Source: Hymenobacter sediminis
GTDB lineage: Bacteria > Bacteroidota > Bacteroidia > Cytophagales > Hymenobacteraceae
Length of the DNA: 64,000 bases
Direction: 5' to 3'
Assembly: GCF_003231285.1 (NCBI RefSeq)
Contig: NZ_QKNS01000001.1
Span: 558,001-622,000 of the forward strand
Position 1 is the stretch's first letter; each line of letters starts with the position of its first letter. A program made the position numbers and the translations under genes. Below the pieces are notes generated by a model. That model made no database searches, was not told the DNA's origin, and saw nothing but the letters and a program-made list of their open reading frames with translations. Positions 25,520 to 32,296 of the stretch are shown piece by piece.

Positions 25520-25527
25520 CAAAATTA
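25520..25527 (-). promoter_or_regulatory. TAATTTTG -7 box, likely promoter of the HMA gene
   Basis: This is an exact TAnnTTTG match on the minus strand, about 80 bp upstream of the ATG at 25440. No -33 TTTG at the right spacing was seen. Confidence 0.4.
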
Positions 25528-25617
25528 GCTGTCGAACAAGCTTGACTGGTACAGGCTTTGGCTGGCAGTGTGCAGAGTTTTGCTGTATTTCAGAGCTTTA
25601 TTATAAACTTAGTTGAG

Positions 25618-26151
25618 ATGGATAAGACTGCATTTTGGCAGATAGTAGAGTCAGCGAAGGTAGAAGCTCGTGGTAACCAGCAAGTTCAGGAGCAGGCCTT
25701 GATCAGCAGCTTGGAAAAGCTAGATCTAGAACAAATAATTGAGTTTGAATGCTTCCTGCGTGAGTACCTAATTGAAGCCGACCATTACAACATTATAGCG
25801 GCTCAGAAAATCATCGATGGCTACGTATCTGACGACCCGTACCTGTATTTCCGGTGCTGGTTAATCGGCCAGGGCGAAGCAATATTCTCTGATGCGCTAC
25901 GAAACCCTGATAGCCTGGCAAGCATCATTGAGGACCCTTATCAGGACTTTGAACCGCTATTGTATGTGGCTACTATAGCATTTGAAAAGCGTACGGGCAG
26001 AAAGGAGGAAGATGAAACTTTTCCCAGAGCAATAGCATCTGAGCGCGGACTTGATTACGATTCCAGATGCGAAACCAAAGGTGAAGACTGGACTGAAAAT
26101 CAGCTACCGAAGATGCTGCCGAAGCTATGGAAGAAGTTTGGCGCGGTGTAA
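25618..26151 (+). CDS. DUF4240 domain-containing protein
   Basis: The protein has 177 residues from the ATG at 25618. An earlier in-frame start at 25558 adds 20 hydrophobic residues without family support. The opening MDKTAFWQIVESA, the central YDD-like YVSDDPYLYFRCWLIGQG and the Asp/Glu-rich middle are typical of DUF4240 proteins, which often sit with WGR or immunity-type genes. Function is unknown. It is soluble, with no export signal. It has lower GC and plainer codon use than its neighbours, which could mean recent gain. It is monocistronic and closed by a terminator overlapping its stop. Confidence 0.82.
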   Translation: MDKTAFWQIVESAKVEARGNQQVQEQALISSLEKLDLEQIIEFECFLREYLIEADHYNIIAAQKIIDGYVSDDPYLYFRCWLIGQGEAIFSDALRNPDSLASIIEDPYQDFEPLLYVATIAFEKRTGRKEEDETFPRAIASERGLDYDSRCETKGEDWTENQLPKMLPKLWKKFGAV

Positions 26152-26191
26152 AAAGAAGGCCTAGCTGCACGAACAACTAGGCCTTCTTTTT
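26150..26191. terminator. 15-bp bidirectional terminator between DUF4240 and pncB
   Basis: AAAAAGAAGGCCTAG (26150-26164) and CTAGGCCTTCTTTTT (26177-26191) are perfect complements. The left arm begins in the DUF4240 stop codon and the right arm ends 9 bp from the convergent pncB stop. Confidence 0.9.
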
Positions 26192-26199
26192 CAAATGCT

Positions 26200-27687
26200 C
26201 TACGCCGGCCGCAGTGGCCGTTTCTCCAGAATCAGGTTGGTGCGGAACGTGTTGAGGGTTTCCTCTAGGCCCACAGGGTAGGTGTGGGGGTTAAGGAAAC
26301 GGCGGATACTGGGGTCAAGGCTGAGGACTTCGCGCTGGGCACGGGCACGGCTTTCCTGCAGGGTGGGCAGTTGGTGCACCAGCTCGCCGCGGCGGAAAAT
26401 GGGCTCCAGCAGCTCCCGATAGGTAGCATCGGGGCGCACGGGGCGGCGGCGGGTAGCATCCACGGGGTCGATGATGGTGAGGCGCTCGGGCAGGGGCTCA
26501 GCGGTGTTGTAGAGCATGTCGGCACGGGGCTGGCCTTTCTCGCTTTCGTAGCGGCGTACCTGCAAAATACCGGGAATGCTGGTTTTGGCGAGCTGCTCGG
26601 AGAGCTTGATGGTGAAGTCCCAGCCCGAATCATCAGGCTTGCGTAGGGCGGCCATCTTGTACACTCCGCCTAAGGCCGGTTGGTCGTAAGCCGTGACGAG
26701 TTGGGTGCCGATGCCCCAGGTATCGATTTTAGCGCCTTGCAGCTTGAGGCTGGTAATGAGGTTTTCCTCCAGGTCGTTGCTGGCTACAATGCGCACGTTT
26801 TCAAATCCGGCCTCGTTGAGCAGGGCTCGGGCTTCCCGGCTGAGGTAAGCCAAGTCTCCCGAATCGAGGCGGATGCCACCTAACTCGTGGCCATTGGCGC
26901 GCATCTCGCGAGCTACCTTGATGGCGTGTCGTACACCGTCCAGGGTGTCGTAGGTATCTACCAGGAAAACCGAGTCATCGGGGAAGGCCTTGGCATAGGC
27001 AGTAAAGGCTTCTACCTCGTCATTAAAAGCCATAACCCAACTGTGGGCGTGAGTGCCTTTCACCGGGATGTTGAAGCGCTGCCCCGCCAGTACGTTGGAG
27101 GTAGCATCAACCCCGCCCAAGTAAGCAGCGCGGCTGGCGCTCAGCCCCCCATCGAAGCCCTGGGCGCGGCGCAAGCCAAACTCCAGCACAGTATCAGAGC
27201 CAGCGGCCTCCCGGATGCGCGACGCCTTGGTGGCTATGAGGGTCTGGAAGTTTACCAACGTCAGCAGCGCCGTTTCTACCAGCTGAGCTTGCAGCAGCGG
27301 GCCCTGCACCCGAATCAGGGGCTCATTGGCGAAAACCACCGTGCCCTCAGCAATGGCATCTACGTCGCAGGTAAACTTCAGGTCGCGGAGGTAGTCCAGG
27401 AACTCCTGAGGGAACATGGCCGCGCCTTTGGCACTTTTCAGGCTGCCGAGGTAGGCGAGGTCATCTTCCGAGAAGCGCAGGTTCTCCAGAAAATCAACGG
27501 CGTAGGCTAGTCCGGCCGCTACGGCGTAGCCCCCATCAAACGGCGGGCGGCGGAAGTACAGGTGAAACACGGCCTCACGGTCCTGCAAACCCTGTTGCCA
27601 GTAGCCGTAGGCCATGGTAACCTGGTAGAGGTCGGTGAGGAGGCTAAGGGAAGGCGCGTACAGGCCGGAGAGCGGAGCAGAGTTCAT
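26200..27687 (-). CDS. pncB: Nicotinate phosphoribosyltransferase
   Basis: The protein has 495 residues from the ATG at 27687 (a TTG three codons upstream is possible). It makes nicotinate mononucleotide from nicotinate and PRPP, the entry step of the NAD salvage (Preiss-Handler) pathway. Family segments are LLTDLYQVTMAYGYWQ at the N-terminus, FEFGLRRAQG-like EFGLRRAQGFDGG with the catalytic region, KGTHAHSWVMAF carrying the phosphorylatable His, and IRLDSGDLAYLSREAR. The length fits the longer Bacteroidota form. It is cytoplasmic and monocistronic. Confidence 0.94.
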   Translation of the reverse strand: MNSAPLSGLYAPSLSLLTDLYQVTMAYGYWQQGLQDREAVFHLYFRRPPFDGGYAVAAGLAYAVDFLENLRFSEDDLAYLGSLKSAKGAAMFPQEFLDYLRDLKFTCDVDAIAEGTVVFANEPLIRVQGPLLQAQLVETALLTLVNFQTLIATKASRIREAAGSDTVLEFGLRRAQGFDGGLSASRAAYLGGVDATSNVLAGQRFNIPVKGTHAHSWVMAFNDEVEAFTAYAKAFPDDSVFLVDTYDTLDGVRHAIKVAREMRANGHELGGIRLDSGDLAYLSREARALLNEAGFENVRIVASNDLEENLITSLKLQGAKIDTWGIGTQLVTAYDQPALGGVYKMAALRKPDDSGWDFTIKLSEQLAKTSIPGILQVRRYESEKGQPRADMLYNTAEPLPERLTIIDPVDATRRRPVRPDATYRELLEPIFRRGELVHQLPTLQESRARAQREVLSLDPSIRRFLNPHTYPVGLEETLNTFRTNLILEKRPLRPA

Positions 27688-27847
27688 GCAAAGCAACGGT
27701 TGAGATGCCGAAGCTTACGCAGAATATTTGATTCCGTCGATTTTCTACCCCCTATTGTGTTGGCCAAGCGGCTTGCAGCCGCTAGCGGGGGTAGGGAAGG
27801 GTAATGGTTTTCCTGAGGGGGACTATTCAGTTGGGTGCGGGCAAGAG

Positions 27848-28207
27848 TTAGCTGGTAGCAGTTGTACGTTGGGTGCGGCAGTAGCGCTCAGCATCCAGCA
27901 ACGACGGAACGACTGGCGGGCAGAGCGAGGCGGGGAGGCTGGAGAGCAATTGACCCGCGGAGTCGCCGAGGTGGCAGAGCACTAGCGGGATATGCCGCTC
28001 CTGCAGCCGTTGGTAGTAGCGTACCAGCACGCGCAGAGTCGAGAAAGAAAGATTGCGAAGGTGGCTGCAGTCAACCCAAATGCTGGGCTTGCCGCTGCGG
28101 CAAGCGCGTCGCAGGGCGTACGACAACTGGGCGCCACCTGTTGGGTCATTATCATCTGCCAGAATCAGCAGGTAGCTTTCCGGTAGGATTTCACGGTATA
28201 CCTCCAT
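27848..28207 (-). CDS. STAS-like protein (anti-sigma antagonist fold)
   Basis: The protein has 119 residues. The pattern of a strand with SIWVDCSHLRNLSFSTLRVLVRYY followed by RHIPLVLCHLGDSAGQLLSS resembles the STAS domain of SpoIIAA/RsbV-type proteins, in which a Ser at the start of the central helix is phosphorylated. Here a Ser lies in NLSFSTLR, but the canonical DSSG is not present. A switch role in partner-protein control is therefore possible, but unproven. It is divergent from a NarL-type regulator 329 bp away, which may share its signalling context. No kinase-phosphatase partner is adjacent. Confidence 0.55.
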   Translation of the reverse strand: MEVYREILPESYLLILADDNDPTGGAQLSYALRRACRSGKPSIWVDCSHLRNLSFSTLRVLVRYYQRLQERHIPLVLCHLGDSAGQLLSSLPASLCPPVVPSLLDAERYCRTQRTTATS

Positions 28208-28535
28208 GATGCAGGTTCTTGGTTAAAGATGAAGCAAGCCGTGTAAAAAGCAGTTTCCGAGCAGCTAGGCCGGGTTACGTGTAGCTAATGAAATGTAGTC
28301 AAATATAGAGTATATACGGCGCGGGAGTTGGGTATAAAACACTGATTTATAACTAGGTAATAATACGTAGGGCTGAGCTGCGGGTTCTCCGGCCTGCCTA
28401 CCCCCAGCCGGAGCCTGAACCCTCCGAGCACTGGTGTGGTGCCGGGCAGCAGCCTTCGCGGTGCATATTGCGTACTAATGGCAAGCCGCCGGAGCGCGGC
28501 TTGTGTATTTACCATATTTGCCCTGATTGCTTTTT
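28208..28535. other. Divergent intergenic region with two inverted repeats
   Basis: No gene is seen. An exact leftward -7 box lies at 28310-28317. An interrupted inverted repeat GGTTC-TCCGGC/GCCGGA-GAACC spans 28383-28421, and a hairpin CAAGCCGC/GCGGCTTG spans 28482-28503, ending 32 bp before the NarL-type gene. These could bind a regulator or form leader structure. Confidence 0.45.
28310..28317 (-). promoter_or_regulatory. TATATTTG -7 box upstream of the STAS-like gene
   Basis: This is an exact TAnnTTTG match on the minus strand, about 100 bp upstream of the ATG at 28207. No matching -33 element was found. Confidence 0.35.
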
Positions 28536-29237
28536 ATGATTCGCGTAATGCTTGCTGATGACCACACCATTCTGCGGGATGGTATCCGGGCCATATTGTC
28601 TCACGAACCTGATATACAGGTAGTGGGGGAGGCCGGTAACGGGCAGGCGTTGCTGGAGCTGCTCACCGATACGGCTGCCGATGTGGTACTGATGGACGTG
28701 AACATGCCCGTGCTGGACGGTTTCGCTACCATGACCGCCCTGCGTACCCGCTACCCAGAGGTGCGCGTGCTGGTGCTTTCCATGCTCGAACACGAAAACT
28801 ATGTGTACCGTATGATGCAGGCTGGTGCGCTGGGGTATGTGCTCAAAAACTCTGATACCACCGAGATAGTCTACGCCATTCGGTCGGTAGGGGCCGGGCG
28901 GCCATTTCTTTGCACTGAAATCGGGTTGAACTTACTCTACCGCTCTACCCAGCGCCTACCCCCCGCCTCGGAGGCAACTGAGTTCAATGACGCGGCCGAT
29001 ATGCCACCCATCTATAACCCCCTTCTGAACCGCTCCGGCACGGTGGAGCTGTCGGTGCGGGAAATGGAGGTGCTGCGCTTAATTGCGGAAGGATTGACGA
29101 ATGCTGAAATAGCAGATCAGCTGTTTGCCAGCAAGCGCACTATTGAAACCCACCGCCAGAATATCATCGAGAAAACGCAGGCCAAAAACACCGCTGCCCT
29201 AATCCGCTACGCCATGACACACGGGCTGATAGAGTAG
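28536..29237 (+). CDS. Response regulator, NarL/FixJ family
   Basis: The protein has 233 residues from the ATG at 28536. The receiver domain (1-120) has DD at 8-9, phospho-acceptor Asp54 in VLMDVNMP, and Lys in GYVLKNS. The linker (about 125-170) is followed by a LuxR-type helix-turn-helix (LSVREMEVLRLIAEGLTNAEIADQL, then KRTIETHRQNI). It should be a transcription factor switched by a histidine kinase. No kinase gene is adjacent, so it is an orphan regulator. It is divergent from the STAS-like gene. I see no strong promoter, but a hairpin lies directly upstream. Confidence 0.93.
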   Translation: MIRVMLADDHTILRDGIRAILSHEPDIQVVGEAGNGQALLELLTDTAADVVLMDVNMPVLDGFATMTALRTRYPEVRVLVLSMLEHENYVYRMMQAGALGYVLKNSDTTEIVYAIRSVGAGRPFLCTEIGLNLLYRSTQRLPPASEATEFNDAADMPPIYNPLLNRSGTVELSVREMEVLRLIAEGLTNAEIADQLFASKRTIETHRQNIIEKTQAKNTAALIRYAMTHGLIE

Positions 29238-29339
29238 AGGTGAAAAAAAGAGATGGTGAACTAGCGGGTTTTATGTTCTGTCGACGCAAACAGCGCCAAT
29301 CGAACACCAAACCTACCAATTCACCATCTCACCTGTCAG

Positions 29340-29411
29340 TAGCCGCGGCGGGAATCGAACCCACATCTAAAGTTTAGGAAACCCTTATTCTATCCGTTGA
29401 ACTACGCAGCC
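29340..29411 (-). tRNA. tRNA-Arg (anticodon CCT)
   Basis: The minus strand folds as a tRNA of 72 nt without encoded CCA. The acceptor stem GGCTGCG pairs with CGCGGCT (two G-U). The D stem is GTTC/GAAT. The anticodon stem AGGGT/ACTTT carries the loop TTCCTAA, giving anticodon CCT (codon AGG). The T arm is GTGGG-TTCGATT-CCCGC, and the discriminator is A. It is isolated between a regulator gene and the DUF2652 gene. Confidence 0.95.
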
Positions 29412-29538
29412 AGAAAACACTCTGCTACAAAGTTACGCCGAAAGCGCTGCCGGCCCAAACCCGCAGCATCGGTGGCCTCGGATGGGTACGTTCCGTAGCC
29501 TATCTTGCTCTCCCCTCACTGTCTTCTCTTTCAATTTC

Positions 29539-30699
29539 ATGGGTGTACTGGATGACCTGCGTGCTGACCGGCGGACCACCGGTGCCGCGCCGCGCTTTGG
29601 CTCCGATAAGCAAGTGCCCGCCTTGCTGCTTATCCCAGACATCAGCGGGTTTACGCGCTTCATTGAGGAGTCAGGGAGCCCACAGGCGCCGTTTCTGGTG
29701 GCCGATCTGCTGGAAATCCTAATTGAAGCCAACACCCTGGATTTGCAGGTGAATGAAATACAAGGCGACGCCGTGCTGTTTTACCGCCTGGGGCCACCCC
29801 CGCCGGTGGCAGAGCTGGTGCGCCAGTGCCGCCGCATCTACCTCGACTTCCAGAATTATCTGCGCCTAGTAGCCCGCGACACTACCTCGGAGCTGGCAGC
29901 GGCTCTGCATGAGTTGGCCCTCACGCTGAAAATTGTAGTGCACTACGGGCGGGTGAGCGTGGCGCGCATTCGGGAGTACACCAAGCTGATGGGCCGCGAC
30001 GTGATTGTGGTGCACCGGCTACTGAAAAACAACGTAACCGGCTCGGAGTATGTGCTGCTGTCGGCGGGATACGTGGCCACCCAAACGCCGGCAGCTTTAG
30101 CCCAGGCATTTTCCTGGACACGCCTGCTCCCCGGCGCTACCTACTACGAGTACCTCGGCGAAACCACGTACCACTTTGCCAGCCTCTCGCCACTACGTCT
30201 GCTGCTGAGTACCCCGGAAATAGACGACGATGTGCCGCCGGGCCGGGGCTGTGCCCTGAAGGTGCGGCGAGCTGTGCGCATCTCGGCCCCTTATGCCCTG
30301 CGGGTTATCACCAACTTCCGCCTGCGCCCCCGCTGGATGGAAGGCGCCACCGCCGTGCACTACGACGTGACCAAGGTCGGCCGCCTGGGCACCAGCTATA
30401 AGGTAGATGTATTCAGCGGGCAGATTGATTTCCAGGCCGTACAGCGCTTTGAGGACGAGGACGGCCGGCTAGAGTACGTGGAGAAGATTTCGCACTTCCG
30501 GCTTTTCCCTAACACCTTGCTCTTCTATTCCGTGGAAGCCATTACCGGCAACGCCTGCCTGGTTACGATGGAGCTACGCTACGGCCACATTGCCAGCCCC
30601 AGCCGCCTCATTCGGTTTGGTCAGCTGCGTCGTTTGCACCGCTTCTTGGGGCGGTCTATCCAGGGGCTGGCCCAGCTCATGGAGCCAGCAGAGGGGTAG
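29539..30699 (+). CDS. DUF2652 protein: class III cyclase-like domain plus SRPBCC-like domain
   Basis: The protein has 386 residues from the ATG at 29539. An earlier frame start at 29482 overlaps nothing useful and is rejected. The N-terminal half (about 25-230) looks like a class III nucleotide cyclase homology domain: PDISGFTRF with metal-ligand position Asp34, and IQGDAVLFY with Asp77. The transition-state pair is half present: Arg160 in VVHRLL is kept, but the Asn expected four residues earlier is Ile156. The C-terminal half (about 235-380) resembles a lipid-binding START/SRPBCC fold. DUF2652 proteins are uncharacterised. Cyclase activity is doubtful. It is convergent with an HD-PycTM gene, which is notable because PycTM effectors in Pycsar respond to cyclase products. 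Confidence 0.75.
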   Translation: MGVLDDLRADRRTTGAAPRFGSDKQVPALLLIPDISGFTRFIEESGSPQAPFLVADLLEILIEANTLDLQVNEIQGDAVLFYRLGPPPPVAELVRQCRRIYLDFQNYLRLVARDTTSELAAALHELALTLKIVVHYGRVSVARIREYTKLMGRDVIVVHRLLKNNVTGSEYVLLSAGYVATQTPAALAQAFSWTRLLPGATYYEYLGETTYHFASLSPLRLLLSTPEIDDDVPPGRGCALKVRRAVRISAPYALRVITNFRLRPRWMEGATAVHYDVTKVGRLGTSYKVDVFSGQIDFQAVQRFEDEDGRLEYVEKISHFRLFPNTLLFYSVEAITGNACLVTMELRYGHIASPSRLIRFGQLRRLHRFLGRSIQGLAQLMEPAEG

Positions 30700-30723
30700 G
30701 CGCCTACCCCCTTCGAAAAGCAG

Positions 30724-30757
30724 AAGGCCCACCTGCAGTGCCAGGTGGGCCTTTTGT
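30724..30757 (+). terminator. 12-bp terminator between the DUF2652 and HD-PycTM genes
   Basis: AAGGCCCACCTG (30724-30735) and CAGGTGGGCCTT (30742-30753) pair perfectly around CAGTGC and end in TTTTG. It lies 25 bp after the DUF2652 stop and 51 bp before the convergent HD-PycTM stop. Confidence 0.88.
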
Positions 30758-30807
30758 ATGGTGAGTTTGCAGTGCAAGTATCTAAGCAAGCCTATGGTGC
30801 CTACCCC

Positions 30808-32049
30808 CTATACCTTGTATAAAAGGGTGATGCCAAAGGAAAGAGCCGTCAGGATGAGGCCTACCATGAAGATAGTGTAGCTCAGGCGCAGCAGGCGGTA
30901 CTTCTTCGTAAGCACGTCGCCGAGGTAATAGATGTCGGTTACCATATTGGTGTACAAGGCTTCCTTCTGCCCCATAATTTCCGTCATACCCCGCTGAAAG
31001 TCGTCGAGGCTGAGCTTGCTGAAGTTACCAAAGAACAGCAGGTTTACGCGGCGGTTGGTAGCAATCTGGGGGCTGCGCTTCAGCCACTTAAAGCTCGTGA
31101 CATCAGGTTGGGCGCAGAGAATGGCCGTAATAACTGAGGCGAGGGCCGTAGCCAGCAGAATGCCCATGGGTACAGCCACAATAGGATTACGGATGATGCC
31201 CACGTTGCTCAGAGCCGCCGTTTTGCTGCCCAGCTTGGCCCCGAAGTAGGTAATAATAAGCGACATCAGGACCGCGTTCAGCGAAATCATCATGTTCGCC
31301 TTCTTATCGGCCATGTCCGAGAGCTTCATGTGGTTGCTGTACATGGTCCGAAACATGGTTTCGATACCGCGCTTGGGCTCAGCGAAGGTGCCCTCAGCCT
31401 CTTCTTCCTTCTTCTTCTGCTTTTTATCGATTTTCTTTAGCAGCTTCCGTTGCTCCTTGATGTTCTCCTTGAACTGCTCTTGGTAGCGCTCCTTGGCGGC
31501 CTTGGTGTAGTACTTACCAGCCAGCAGAAAGGCCAGCTGGGTTTCGGCCCACTCCTTATTGGTGTAGGTTTTGCCCAGCATTGCTTCCCACTCAGCGCGC
31601 AGCAACTCGGCCTCGGCAAAGAAGCTCTCACGGCCCATGTTGCTCATATCGGCATCTACCAGCAGCTGCTCCAGCTCCGTTTCACGGGGGGCGTCGCGGT
31701 GGGTGCTCCTAATAAGGTTCTGCACCACTTCAATGCGCTGGGAGGGGTAGCCCTGCTGCCGCAGCCACTCACCGGCCATTTCGGCGCTGCGGTACTCGTG
31801 TCCGTCGTACACCTCCGTGTAGCCAATATCGTGAAACCAAGCAGCCAGCACCAGGGCTTCCTGGTCGGCTTCGCCCAGGCCAGCGGCTTCGCCCAAGGCG
31901 CGGGCCTCCTTTACTACCGTGGCCGTGTGCTTGGGCGAGTGGTATACGAGCTGGGGCGGGAGCTTCTGCTCCAGCAGCGCCAGCGCGTAGGCCTTGGCAT
32001 TTTTGATGATTTCGGCTTTGGCCGGTTTCTGGGTAAGAATGGGTTCCAT
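30808..32049 (-). CDS. HD domain phosphohydrolase fused to Pycsar-effector-type membrane domain (PycTM)
   Basis: The protein has 413 residues. The HD domain (about 20-170) shows the metal-binding set His37 or His41, His73-Asp74 in AAWFHDIG and Asp132/134 in LLVDADMSNMG, so hydrolysis of a nucleotide or phosphate ester is plausible. A highly charged coiled coil follows (about 183-222). The C-terminal part resembles the PycTM/DUF5706 domain: one hydrophobic segment at about 252-272, one at 288-313, a soluble stretch with RRVNLLFFGNF, and a last segment at 388-411. PycTM proteins in Pycsar are membrane effectors gated by cCMP or cUMP. Here the HD domain could degrade the signal or be a distinct effector. 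It is convergent with the DUF2652 cyclase-like gene. The membrane orientation is not known. Confidence 0.85.
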   Translation of the reverse strand: MEPILTQKPAKAEIIKNAKAYALALLEQKLPPQLVYHSPKHTATVVKEARALGEAAGLGEADQEALVLAAWFHDIGYTEVYDGHEYRSAEMAGEWLRQQGYPSQRIEVVQNLIRSTHRDAPRETELEQLLVDADMSNMGRESFFAEAELLRAEWEAMLGKTYTNKEWAETQLAFLLAGKYYTKAAKERYQEQFKENIKEQRKLLKKIDKKQKKKEEEAEGTFAEPKRGIETMFRTMYSNHMKLSDMADKKANMMISLNAVLMSLIITYFGAKLGSKTAALSNVGIIRNPIVAVPMGILLATALASVITAILCAQPDVTSFKWLKRSPQIATNRRVNLLFFGNFSKLSLDDFQRGMTEIMGQKEALYTNMVTDIYYLGDVLTKKYRLLRLSYTIFMVGLILTALSFGITLLYKV

Positions 32050-32296
32050 CAGCGGAGAGCAGACAACAACAACAACAGCAAAGGGCTGTTCGGCTTACAA
32101 CGGGTTTCGCGCCGCCGGGTTTTGCGGGCCTCAGCCCAACCGTACCCGGCTGAACTGCGTAGGGCAGCGCACCGTACTTACAACACGGTGCGGCGGCCGT
32201 CCGTTACCGGTACGTTTCCCGTATTTTCTGAACATCCGTTCCTCGGCCTTGGTGCCCTGGCAAGCCCTCGGCTTACTTGCTACCCCTCTCTTTTAT

